Assembly: GCA_003427395.1 (NCBI GenBank)
Contig: BFEA01000235.1
Span: 537,083-589,322 of the forward strand
Length of the DNA: 52,240 bases
From: Chara braunii
Lineage: Eukaryota > Streptophyta > Charophyceae > Charales > Characeae
Reading direction: 5' to 3'
The notes under the pieces are model-generated. The model was given only the letters and a program-made list of their open reading frames with translations. It was not told where the DNA came from and did no database searches. Both the position numbers and the translations under genes were made by a program. Of this stretch, positions 39,641 to 50,282 are shown one piece after another. Each line of letters begins with the position of its first letter. Position 1 is the stretch's first letter.

Positions 39641-40194
39641 CGTCCCGACGGTCCGCGGGGTTATTTACCGTCGTCCTCGAGTTGTCTCTAAGAATTTTGC
39701 TTAACTCATGCATCATATGGTCGGAAGGGTTCCCACACGTTTGCGAAAAAGACGGAAGCCGATTCCCTAGACAGCGTATCTTTTATACATTCCGTTTGGA
39801 TATCCGACCTTGTTCTTTCTTAATATTAAAACAAAAGAGGATCATTTGCAAGAAAAGCAACCTTTTATATTTTATATTTCAATGAAAGACGCCATGAGCC
39901 TATTTAGATTTGTGATACATGATTAAAGGGCCGAGAGCCTATCTTTTGTCTTCTTGATAAAAGTTGAAAGTTTTATGTATTCTTATGTTCGTTTTTACTT
40001 GAGTAAAAATTTAAAAATATATTTTTATCTTTAAGTCTCAACCCTTAAATTTTATTCATTACATGTGTGTTGATTCGAAAAATATTTATCTATCAGGAAT
40101 ACATTATGGGTTAAGGTCAATCAATTAAAACTTTGTATGGACGAAAGTTCGTTAGTCAAGTCGACCAGAATTATAAGTTAGTCCGGAAGACCAG

Positions 40195-40530
40195 CGTCCT
40201 GATACCCGATACATATATGGGTCAGTCTTAGGTGTTTTATCTTGTGTATGCCTATGCTACAACGATCGAGCAAACGTCTCCGACCAAATTATCTCTGCGA
40301 TAACAAATAAAAGTCTTCGCATATGACTAGTGACTCAACAGGGATACTCGTACCTAACTGTGGTGACAAACCCTCAGGTAGAGGTGAGTTGTACCTCGTG
40401 GTGCTTTATCCTGTCGTAGGGAACTGTGTGAGGTATAACTGACACGCACGGTCGGATTGGTCCCTTCGTCGACTCAAATGCAATGCCTTATTCCTGCATG
40501 ACACGACAGTGAGGTCCGACTGCTGCCGTA
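40195..40530 (+). repeat. LTR-like repeat, family A, copy 2
   Basis: Same order of words (GATACCCGATA.., CTATGCTACAACGATCGAG, GACTCAACAGGGATAC, GGTGACAAACCCTCAGGTAGAGGTGAGTT, TATCCTGTCGTAGGG). About 905 bp after copy 1. Confidence 0.6.
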
Positions 40531-41891
40531 GGGTGTGGGGCCACTGTGACGGATGTCAGCGCGAATACCCTTACAAAGGTATCCGCCCTGGTTTTTGTAA
40601 GTGACAGAGAATAAGGTTGATTTAAAGTTTGAGTGTGCCGCGTGAGATGCGACTTAGTTTTTAAAATCATGCTGATCGAATGGGTGACTAAAGTATAGAG
40701 TGTGTGGGCTCGCAGACTTAAGGCACGCGTGATCTCATTTATTGTTGATGATTGTAGAGCCCGCGCTGTGCCGACAAAATTTTCAGTCATGATTAAACCA
40801 GGATTAAAATATATTTTATTTTTAATTGGTATTTTAGACCGTGATATGTATGTACGTACGAAGGGCGACGTCGAAGACAATGTGGCTTTGAAACGTTTCG
40901 ATACATCCCTTCGACGCGTGGTATTCGCTTATATAGGTGTCCGCTGGTAAAAGGCTCAACCTGAGGCCTAACATTGGTTACGGTGTTAAACTTCCATCCA
41001 CAAGATTCGTGGATCGAGACCAGCTGGAGACGATGTAGGAATATCAGAGTGGTGAGGAGGAACCTTGGGGTTGAGGACCCGACGGGGCTATTCCCCTTGT
41101 TTTTGCCTTCAGCAGAGTCGGGATGGTACTAGTGGTTCCTTTTATTTTCCTCGCCCATCGTTTTCTGACAATTAAAATTTTCTGAAAATTTTATTATCTA
41201 CCGTCGTATAATTATTAATATTTTATGCACCGGCATTCCATGACTCAGACGCGACGTCGGATTTATAGGCCGTCACGACAGTTGAGGACCTTGAGCGTTC
41301 GCCTCCTATATTTGACCTACGGGTTCCTGTGTGTTCGGCATGCTGGCGAAATTCCTCGACCTTGCTCGTTTTGAAAACACAGACCGTGGAGTTCAACGTG
41401 CATGTGAGTCTGTGGGTGACTAGCCCTAGAGGTGGGAGAAACCTGAGTAGCATGCACCCTTGTGGGTGCACATTCGACCAGTCGCGATCCGCTAGGGAAA
41501 GTTTGAGTATGAGCATACCCATTGAGACCCGACAGACGGACTGCGTTGGGCACAGGTAGCCCAAGACACTGTCGGGAAGGCCTACAAGGATAATGGTTGC
41601 AGTGGTTGTATCCGTGGAGACTGTCCCCACCTTGATCACTTGAGTAATTGCCACTACCACAGAGATCGGCAACAGGTCCGATCCACCTACTCCGGAATCG
41701 GCCGTCGACGAGGGAGATTGTCTGTCAAGGGCTCAAGATGGTGGAAAAACCGTGTGATACGTAACAGTCATGAGGCACCGAGGTGAGGGGCCTTGGTTTG
41801 AAGCCAACGTATGTATTGACCGGCCTAGTCAGTTAGCAGAACCGTTAGTGGACTTGGCATTATGCGATCCCAGTTGTGGGGTTGTCGAGTT

Positions 41892-41980
41892 GTCCTTCGG
41901 GACATCCGTTAAAATTGGAACGATACCGATAAGACTAGCATGGCCCCTGCGCAGGGATGACGCTCATAAATCAAAAGTGT
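41892..41980 (+). pseudogene. U6 snRNA-like sequence 3 with long poly-T
   Basis: The most complete U6 copy. GTCCTTCGGGACATCCGTTA is the 5' stem-loop, followed by AAAATTGGAACGATACCGA, AAGACTAGCATGGCCCCTGC, GCAGGGATGACGCTCATAAATC. The ACAGAGA box is damaged (ACCGATAAGA) and the AGC triad context is altered. The 3' end (GAGAAATGGTCC) is missing, replaced by AAAAGTG and about 30 T. No TATA or USE element is seen upstream, so it is called a pseudogene. Confidence 0.85.
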
Positions 41981-42009
41981 TTTTTTTTTTTTTTTTTTTT
42001 TTTTTTTTG

Positions 42010-44100
42010 TTATTGTCTGTTTTACTCCCTTAGATTTCTTGTGTGTGTGCTCCGTGGGCTGGTGCGCTATAGGGCCGCAATGTGCTCGTAAGTTGTAACG
42101 TGTTGATTTGACCGGGAAGGGAAGAACGGAAACCGGACGAGGGTTGTGCCAGGGGTACGGGTGGCGAGATAAAGGTTGGAGATGGTGGAAAGCCGAGCAC
42201 GACGCAACGAACGAAGTGGGTAGCGAGCATTGTTCTCGACAGAATCGAGAGAGGAGAGAATCTTTCCCGGGATTCCGCCCCGGGCGAATCGAATGGTGGT
42301 ATCAGATTAAGGATTAAAATGTTAGTTTTTGTGTAAGAGGAAGAAAAATATGCGTGGAGTGATAACAAAAACGGAGATAACGGAAGCGAAGGTTGTTGAA
42401 CTCCATCAATTTTTAAAAGGAAACAGGCGAAGATGGGATTGTTTTGGAGGTTATGAGGGATGGCAAACCGGATAGCATTACTCGTTCGGTCTCTGATGTA
42501 ACAACTGCGATGCAACAGTGACCCCAGTCTGCGAGGGATAAGGAAGGGGCTTCGGGTTACGATGTGCTTTCTCGTCTTCAAGGGAGAGGTTCATTTGTCG
42601 TTGCTCGTCTTGTCTATCGGAGTAACGAGAGATCGGCCACAAGATTGAAAACTTACCTTCGATCGACGCACTACTCGTGTGAATGGATGGAGTGACCCAT
42701 CTCTGGTCTCTATTCGTATGAAGTACGGACCACGTTGGGGATCTGAACGAGACCGAATCAGTGATTAGTTACATACAGGTGTCGGGGGCAGCGAGCGCAG
42801 TAAGGGCGGATGTGCACTAGGAGACAGAGGAAAAGCTAAAGAGAACGGGGGTTTCTCGCCGCCAAACGCATGAGAGAGCACAGTTGGATCGGTGACCCTG
42901 CCGAGTGCTTGTCTCAAAGACTGACTTAAGCTCAGGTAAGTGTGAAAACGTTGAAGTACGAAACTGAGAATAACTCGATAAATCAACTATCCTTTTCTGT
43001 GTAGGGAGGGAAGGGGGCATGGGACCAATCACAGAGGTGGAGGTTTACATGTGAACAAAGGCGATGTTTATTCACTACACTTTAAACGAAACAGCAAGGA
43101 AGTAGCATTGTGGGATGACTGACTTACCTGTAACCAATGAGCGACTCGGTCCGCCAAAAAAAAGGAGTGGTAGCGAGAGAACTGTGAACTTGAAAACTTG
43201 CACTGCATATCCTGACGATCAGAGCAGATGAGTTCGAACTGCTGGCTGCATAGCTTACCTAGCCGAGACCGTGCTCGTCTCGTCAAAACCAAAGAAGTGA
43301 GAAGCTAACCGGAAGACTGCAGATTCAGCCTACCAGACTCATCCTGCTAACCAGAGTAACTAAAGGGACAAGCCTGAAGTACAAGTTTACCTATTGGCTG
43401 ACATACTTCACTTACATAGCTGGCCTGACCACGCAATGACTTCATTACGAAGGAAAATACGGGTTGTGTTTTCGAATCTACAACCTTGTGTCTTGAGTTG
43501 TGACCATAGCTGTACAAACCTCGAAGCGCTGCAGATAGCTGAGTGTTTGAAAGAAATGAACCATTGTTACGATTGGGAGAGTCATCAATGAGTCTATGGT
43601 TGGTGGTTGATTTCAATTTGACCAGACGGCTATGCATCCTGGCCACCATTTGAGGGCCCTTAGGCACATGAAGGTATCAAGGCCGTCTTCTAGGAGTTGA
43701 GTTGTCCCCCTCCGTAATCTTGGTTACGAGAGAAAGGCGGCAAGTGGGATTGCAACCCGTAGGACCGCATCAAGACTCTGTGAGGAGTCTACCCACTATT
43801 GTGGGAGCTCTGCCGGAACTCAGAAGGAGTTCTGGAGGCAGGGAACTGGGAGGTAGCCATTGCTTTCCCTTTATAAACTCAATTACAACCCCTATCTGTA
43901 CTTCTTGCTATGGTTGATTGAGTATATTGCTTGCATCCCTACTTTGACTTAAATTTGATTTTCATGACACAAACCAGACTTAACTAAAGGAATGATTGCA
44001 CAAGTTTAGTTTCAGTTTTGTTATGTTCACCGAAAGCAGATTGTGAAGAGGGATTGCATACTAGGGAAAGGTAGGAGGAAGGTTGTTTTGCTTGTGTTTG
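42010..44100. other. Non-coding stretch
   Basis: No protein or RNA gene recognised. A short hairpin pairs CTGCC-GGAACTC (43810-43821) with GAGTTC-tgga-GGCAG (43827-43841). The minus-strand frame at 42030-42581 shows no domain. Confidence 0.35.
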
Positions 44101-44120
44101 ACTGGGTCAACCAAAGGCTG

Positions 44121-44660
44121 GGACAATCTTCATAAGTTTGGAGGGTCCAGTGCTATGTTTATTTTTGATTGCCTAGAGGACCAGACATGTTCCCATAAAA
44201 TTGCGTGGTCTGGTTGCTCTGACCTGTGATGACCGTTTGTGTTTGACTATTCAGGGGCCAAGCAGGCTTCTATAAGATTGGATGGCTTGATTGCTTTGTT
44301 TTTCTTAGGTTTTCTTATATTTTACTAAGTTTTGGAAGAGAGTTGGGCATGCTCCATAAGATTGGATGACTCTAACTCTTTGTGTTTTATTCTGAGGGAA
44401 AATGTAGACAAATGACTAGACAGGTTCTCATAAGATTGAGAAGTCCAGTCTGGAGCCATGAATATGCTGGAACCACAAGGATAAACTTGTTTATGTTTTA
44501 TATTATTTTACTTATAAACATGTTAGTCAGACATGTTTCCATTAGATTGGACGGTCTGACTATAGTTTATCACCAACTGAAGAGAATATAAATTAGGAAT
44601 AAACTTGTGGTAAGAAGGGGCGGGATGAACCTTGATCTAAGATGATTGGTTCAGTCATAT
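44121..44660 (+). repeat. Array of seven related stem-loops
   Basis: Each stem-loop carries a loop of the type GTTCC-CATAAGATTGGATG. Arms change between copies but remain complementary: GGAC/GTCC (44121-44147); CCAGAC 44181-44186 with GTCTGG 44208-44213; CAAGC 44259-44263 with GCTTG 44285-44289; AGAGT 44339-44343 with ACTCT 44369-44373; ACTAGAC 44415-44421 with GTCCAGT 44443-44449; AGTCAGAC 44525-44532 with GTCTGACT 44554-44561; TGAACC 44626-44631 with GGTTCA 44648-44653. A degenerate eighth unit may lie near 44808-44838. Confidence 0.75.
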
Positions 44661-45124
44661 GTTATCTTAAAAGACTAACTGTAAATAATTATATAGAACT
44701 TTGATACTTTAAACATTTTAGGGTGACTAGGTTGGAAAGCCTAATCATATACCCAAAGAAGAGAAAATTTATAGCGCACTGTGTTTGTGTATATCCAATG
44801 ACTGAGATAAATAAGTTTCCATAAGATTTAATGGTCTAACTTTATGCTTGATGTAAGCTAGGTATAAGGAATAAATCATTGAAAAACTACGAACTATTGT
44901 TTAACCGGGTTGACTTGAGATTGGTGAGAGTACTTACATTTGTGGTTTGGTCTTGCATGAGGCTAGGTGAGATCAATACTTGGTCTAAGTTTGAGTTTGA
45001 CAGGTAGTTACTTTAGATGCTCGCTACGTGCTAGAGTTATAAGAGTTAGTTCAATTCCTGCATTTTATGAGTTAATTTTTCTTACTTAGGTCAACTCTCG
45101 CATTTTTTGGGATCATTTGTTATA

Positions 45125-45710
45125 TTTGGTCTTGTATAAATTCTTGGTAAGTTACTTTCTCCACAGGAAACGTTGCCGAAATTTCTATAACAAAGAGTCA
45201 GTCAGATTTTGACAATTCAAAGTTCAGCTTTCTAAATTTTATATATGGTCTTGTAAACATTTGAAAACTCTCCGTTTTTAAAGGGAGTGCTGCCCAAATT
45301 TTTGCTAATTTAGAGAGTTCGAGAAAATTGGACCTTTAGAAATCAAAGTTATTTTTAGATTATGAACTTAGCTTTGTATAAATTTTGGAAAGTTACTTTC
45401 TCTATTGGAAGCGCTGCCGAATTTTCTAGAAATCTAAGGAGTTAGTTAAATTTTATCTTGATAGAACTAAAGTCATATGTTCGAGTTAATATCTGAGTCA
45501 GTATAAATTTGGGAAGTCTTCTTTACAAAGGAGATGCTGCCCAAATTTTTAATAATTAAGGGAGTTAGAAAAAAATTGACTCTCGAGAGTTAAAAATTAT
45601 TTAAGATTTCGTATTTGAGCTAATATAAATTATGAAAAAAACACTTTTCTTACGGGAAACACTGCCAAATTTTTCTTAGTTTAGATGAGTTAGATTATAT
45701 TTTGAGAGAT
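45125..45710 (+). repeat. ~118-bp tandem repeat, five units
   Basis: Units share TATAAATT-TGG-AAGT-ACTTTCT, A-GG-AACGCTGCC-AAATTTT and a GGAGTTAG-AAA-TT segment. They begin near 45125, 45245, 45365, 45490 and 45620 and are 70-80 percent alike. They lie in the left arm of the large inverted repeat; units of the same type are present in reverse at 52000-52240. Confidence 0.8.
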
Positions 45711-46320
45711 GACGATTCTGACAACCGACTTTTAATAGAGAAGACACGACCAAAGGTCCCCCTTTCTTTGGAAATAGGCTTAGAGGTAGACTTGAACTTA
45801 GATAACAGAAGAATCTGAGTGAGAATGTGTTATAGAGGTTTGTCCCCCATACACTTATAATTAGTTTGGGGGTTGACTTGTCTTGTGTTACAGATCCTCT
45901 CGATCGTCTGATTCAGGATTTTGGCTAGGTTCAGTTGATCCTACAAGGATCATCCTCTGTTATCAGTTATAACGTGTCAGTTGACGATTCGTCGGTTTTT
46001 CGACTCAACTCTAATCCAATTTCGTTACGCAATCTGAAGGCTTTAGCCCTGATGGTTTTTATTATTTTATTAAGTTTTTCACCTTGACTCTTATTGGGTG
46101 GTCATTTAACAGAGGTGTTGAGTATTTATTTTGGAAGGTTGGGCAAAAAATGGGGTTTGCATGGCTAAAGCAAGGGGTATAAGTATAGAGAATGGTTGAA
46201 GTTAACTCTGTGTAGCGTGTGGATTTTTCGTTGAATTTTTGTTGTGATTGCATGTATGTTTTGTGGTTCGGATTTTAGATTTGACTGCCTGCAACCACAT
46301 CCTACACCTTAAGCAGCATT
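45480..46320 (+). repeat. Large inverted repeat, left arm, segment B
   Basis: Its reverse complement matches 51400-52240 along the whole length. Shared words include GGCTTTAGCCCTG, GGTGTTGAGTATTTA, GCATGGCTAAAGC-AGGGGTATAAGT and ACTCTGTGTAG-GTGTGG. Identity appears to be roughly 75 percent. Confidence 0.85.
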
Positions 46321-46329
46321 GGCAGCGGG

Positions 46330-46890
46330 GAGAAGGTCGATGATCCGCTACACGTCGGATTTGGGGTCGAAGTTTTGAGGAGGGCCGACGGATGAAATCG
46401 ATCAAGGGAGGGGGAGTGTCCAGAGGGGAGAGTGTCCCTGAATATTCACAGCGCACCATTAAACGAGAAAGCTCGCCCACGGGGCCTGGCGGCGGCGAAC
46501 GTAGATGTGAGGGAATATCTTAAAGCAGTTGTCGTCGATAAGCGGGCGACTTTTTTTTTTTTGCATTTTTGTTTTTTGCCTGTCGTTTCCCGCTTTTTAT
46601 TTTTGCTTTTCTTTTCGTTTCATTGTTGGTGTGTCGTTCCTCCTTTTTTCTTCTTATTTTTACCGCTTTTTATTTTTTCATTTCTTTTTGTTTCCCCATG
46701 GGTGTGCTGTTTCTCGCTTTTTGTTCGCCGGGTGTGTGGTTTTGTTATTTCGTTTTTTCTTTTCTTTTTGTTTCCCGGTGGGTGTGTCGTTTCCGGGTGG
46801 GTATGCCGTTTTTCGCTTTTTGGTTGCCGGGGTAAGCCGCACCGCCCGCACCGAGGGCTCTAAGCTTGTACATATATATGGTTGAAAGGA
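46330..46890. other. Insertion in the left arm, no counterpart in the right arm
   Basis: GC-rich then T-rich sequence with repeated GGGTGTG-GTTTC-CTTTTT words (46620-46840). No gene supported; the overlapping frames are low-complexity read-through. Confidence 0.5.
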
Positions 46891-46962
46891 ATGTCACTAT
46901 GATTGTGAGAAGTGATCGTCACATATTTATAACCCTTTATATATATATATATATATAGCCTC

Positions 46963-46999
46963 CTGATGAGTCGGTGAAACTCCGACGAAACAGTTTGTC
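46963..46999 (+). ncRNA. Hammerhead-ribozyme-like core
   Basis: CTGATGA (46963-46969), stem II GTCGG/CCGAC (46970-46974 and 46982-46986) with loop TGAAACT, then GAAA (46987-46990), a short stem III ACA/TGT (46990-46992 and 46996-46998) with loop GTT, and C at 46999 as the cleavage-site nucleotide. All conserved core positions are present in order. Stem I is not formed by the immediate flanks (GCCTC against ACAACC), so activity is doubtful unless the partner strand lies elsewhere. Confidence 0.5.
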
Positions 47000-47066
47000 A
47001 CAACCCCTCTTTTGTTGTCCTCTTCTCTCTCTCTGCCTACGGTTTACCGGACAGTTCTATTTGTGA

Positions 47067-47068
<2 letters not shown>

Positions 47069-47108
<40 letters not shown>
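47069..47108. repeat. (AT)n microsatellite
   Basis: About 20 AT units directly before the left end of the first hAT-like element. Confidence 0.95.
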
Positions 47109-47109
<1 letters not shown>

Positions 47110-47111
<2 letters not shown>

Positions 47112-47838
47112 GGGTTACCGGTGTTCGGGACGGGCCGAACGCCCGAACGTACGGGACCCCTTCGTGAGGCGTTCGGCCGTTCGGGCCGAACGCGGACAAA
47201 AAAAAAATAAAAATAAAAAAATAAAATAAAAAAAATTCAAATAATTCCGAAAACAAACTATGTTATGGAGAAAAATAAACTAAACAGCATTTGCCTGGTC
47301 ACTTCATCCAAATTCTTTACCAAATTTGAATTAAAAATCCAATACAAAAAATAAACACTGTGATAAAAATAAGAAAAAATAAAAAGAGAATTAAAATGAG
47401 TGAGTGTGCCAACACCTTTTCGACACCGCCATCTTTGCCGATTTTTAATTATTTCTTGGCATTGGCAAATGCCCGAAAAACTTACAGATATGTAGTTTAC
47501 ATAATCAATAACTCGTTAAAATTTTTTCAAAAAATAATAATTTTTTTTAGGCCCCGAAATAAAGTGAAAATAAAAAGTTAAAATTGAAAAAAAACAAAAT
47601 AGTGAGCGGGCGAGCACGTTTTGACATCCCAATCTTTGACGATTTTTAATATTTTTGTGGCTTAGCAGAATGACTTCAAGTTTATAGGCATGAAGGTTAC
47701 ATCATAGAGAACTCATGAAAACAAATTCAGGAAATACAAGTTATTTTTAGGCCCCGAAATATTTTTTGGCGGGGGCCGAATCTGGAGGTGTTCGGCCCCC
47801 GAACGGGACCCCGAACGCCCGAACGTTCGGTCAGGTAA

Positions 47839-47843
<5 letters not shown>
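47110..47843. mobile_element. hAT-like non-autonomous transposon, copy 1 (734 bp)
   Basis: Ends in perfect 10-bp terminal inverted repeats CAGGGTTACC/GGTAACCCTG, the CAGGG start typical of hAT elements. GC-rich subterminal parts are built of GTTCGG/CCGAAC words. The interior is AT-rich with two ~190-bp direct repeats, each containing GAGC/GTGTG..CACG/CACC-TTTT-GACA, ATCTTTG-CGATTTTTAAT and TTTTTAGGCCCCGAAAT. No transposase. The flanks (AT and CT microsatellites) prevent recognition of a target-site duplication. Confidence 0.75.

Positions 47844-47911
<68 letters not shown>
47844..47911. repeat. (TC)n(TA)n microsatellite
   Basis: Dinucleotide tract separating the two hAT-like elements. Confidence 0.95.
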
Positions 47912-47914
<3 letters not shown>

Positions 47915-48570
47915 GGTAANAAAAAAAAAAAAAAAAAAAAAAAAACGTCGTCAAAAAAATCTGAAAAAAAAGGTATATTATGGAGAAAAATAACTTAAAC
48001 ACGATTTGACCCAACATTATATCTGAATTCCTTACCAAATGGGAAATAAAAATAAAATACGAAAAACAAATACTAATAATAAAAATAAAAAGAGAATTAA
48101 ATTTAGTGAATGCGAGAGCATGTTTTTGACACTGCCATCTTTGGCGATTTGTTTTGTTTTTTTGGCATAGCTAAATGCCCTGAACATTTACAGATGTGTA
48201 CTTCACATAATAAAAAACCCAACAAAAAAGTTTCAAAAAATAATAAAATTGCTTAGACCCCGAACTAAAGTGAAAACAAAAACGAAAAAGTGAAAAAATA
48301 TGTGGGCAAGCACGTTTTGACACAGCAATCTTTGGCGATTTTTAATTCTGAATTGGCTCAACCAAATGACTTGAAAACTTACAGGCATTTACATAACGTC
48401 ATAAAGAACTCACAAAAAAACATTCAGAAAACAATAGTTATTTTGAGGCCCCGAAATATTTTTTTGCGGGGGCCGAACGCCGTCAGGTTTGGACCCCGTA
48501 CGGGACCCCGAACGCCGGTACGTACGAAGGTTTGCCCCGGGACCTCCGTACGTACGAGCTGGTGACCCTG
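47912..48570. mobile_element. hAT-like non-autonomous transposon, copy 2 (659 bp)
   Basis: Starts CAGGGTAA and ends GGTGACCCTG, flanked by TATATATA on both sides (8 bp, the hAT target-site size, but inside a TA tract). The interior matches copy 1: TATGGAGAAAAATAA, two internal repeats with GGCCCCGAAAT, and a GTACGTACG-rich right end. An unresolved n at 47920 and a following A-run suggest its left end is misassembled. Confidence 0.7.
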
Positions 48571-48899
48571 TATATATATATATATATCATGAGTGTTCGC
48601 GCGACCTTTTGTGACCATGTGTAATGGTTAAACAAAGTAAATATTGAGAGAAGAGAGAGATTTTATTTTATCCTTCGCTTTTTAAAGTTTTTTTATAGTT
48701 GGACGTTGTAGTTCGTGACTGTCGTCAAAGTTAAACCCCTTGAGCTCTCTCCAAACCCTGGATGATGGAGAAGGTCTTTAGGGCGATAAGAGACGATTGT
48801 CACCACATGTACGAATTTGTGTACCACCTACTATCTGCAGGGTGCATAAGAGAGTGTGGTTCTCAACCGCACTTGACAGTTGTCTAACATCGAAAGATT

Positions 48900-49740
48900 A
48901 AGACCTCAAGGCACGTGTCAGCCGCCACTTGAGTGTAGAACGAGACCCTCGAGATTATCGATAACCCTGTGATTATGGGTACTACATAGTACGCCATCGT
49001 TGCGACGACTTGTGTAAGCATCCATTGCTAGCTGATATGAGAAGACCCTGCGTTCGTATGGTTTTATACTAAGTCTCGCACATGTCGCCTATCCGATTTC
49101 TGCATCGAAAGATTATGGGATGTCTATTAAAGAGACTAAGAGTGTTTGTTGTGTTGTTCTGTTTTTGTGTCGTTCTATATGTGTGTGTGTGTTTTATTTT
49201 TATATTTTAAGCGTGGTGTAACGTGTGGTAAGTGAGATGCGTCCTAGTTGACCGACGATGAGTCACGCTTGGGACTTCAACCCCTTAGTGCGTCGATTCT
49301 CGTATGGGTCCGATAGAGGAGTGGAACCGCTCGTACCCCCTATGCTACAACGAACGAGAAATCCCCTCGGCTGGTCCACCTCTACGATTGCAACTGATTA
49401 GCTTTCGTACTATGAACTGGTAGCTCAGCGGGGATACGCCCACCAAAGGGAGGTGACAACTCCCGTAGGTGGAGGTAAGTTGTACCACGCTTTGCCCCTA
49501 TCCTGTCGTAGGGGCTCTCGAGAGGTATGGTTGGCGCACTCGGTCGCAGCGGCTTGCAGAAACTCCTTGTGTACCGCGAGTTGACCAACTCCTGCATGAC
49601 GCGGCCAGGAGGGTCCCGCACTGCGAGGGACCAATGCGTTCGACAGGTGGCACCGTTGCCAAGGATGACGGATGCCTACCGTTATCCCTGGTGGAACGAC
49701 ATCCGGGTATGGGAAAGTGAGAAATAGGCATGTGGGGAAA
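48900..49740 (+). repeat. LTR-like repeat, family A, copy 3 (left inner arm)
   Basis: Its reverse complement matches 50283-51130 and beyond. Shared words are GATTATGGG-ACTACATAGTACG, CATCGTTGCGAC, GGGATACGCCCACC, CCTATCCTGTCGTAGGGGCT, GGTATGGTTGGCGCA and ACGCGGCC-GGAGGGTCCCGC. The left limit is unclear; weaker similarity reaches toward 48650. It precedes a gag start on the same strand, which fits a 5' LTR. Confidence 0.75.
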
Positions 49741-50073
49741 CTATTATTCGATTTATAAGAGTATGTGAAGTCTTGTTTGGGTAAAAAAACTACCTGAAGT
49801 AAGTTACTATTAATAGTGATTTATACTTTTTTTTTTTTTTTTGATTCATTGTCTGATTAACGAATACGGGATAAAGTCTATGTTCCCTTAGGACGTGAGG
49901 GAAGTCTTATAGTACGAACAAACTTGTTAAGATGAGTTTAGAAAAGAGAAAAAAATGGTAGTATCTGTTAAGATCCGACCGTGATTTAGGCCAAGTAAGA
50001 AGTTAGTGAAACAGGGAGATGCTGAATGAAGTTTTTACCTTTTGGAACGAATCGAATCAAGAAATAAGCCAAG

Positions 50074-50262
50074 ATGGTCGATGGTTTGGCGAAAGGTTTA
50101 ACCATTGATAACCTAGTCGAAGCCTTGGACAGACGGAAAAGAGCTCAGAGCAATGTCCCTAAGATAAACACTTTCATGTTCAGCGGGGAGCGAGTTTCTG
50201 ACTGGATCGAGTTGGTTGAACAGACAATGGTATGTCTGGCGAATGCAGTGAAGTTTCAGCGC
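50074..50262 (+). pseudogene. gag: Truncated gag of an LTR retrotransposon
   Basis: Opens with MVDGLAKGLTIDNLVEALDR, then NVPKINTFMFSGERVSDWIE and LVEQTMVCLANAVKFQR, the N-terminal gag wording of a second Chara-type gypsy family (from memory). It follows the family A LTR-like repeat by about 330 bp. The gag text ends at about 50262, where the inverted LTR-like arm begins, so only some 63 codons of gag survive. The frame continues to 50586 only by chance through the inverted arm. Confidence 0.65.
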
Positions 50263-50282
50263 TGTCGGGCTTATCGGTCCGG

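Noticed and set aside
42030-42581. 183-codon minus-strand frame
   Set aside because: No motif, unstructured Ser/Pro/Leu-rich composition, and no neighbouring exon signals.
46432-46885. F-rich frames resembling membrane proteins
   Set aside because: They come from T-rich low-complexity DNA; the same pattern appears in all three frames.
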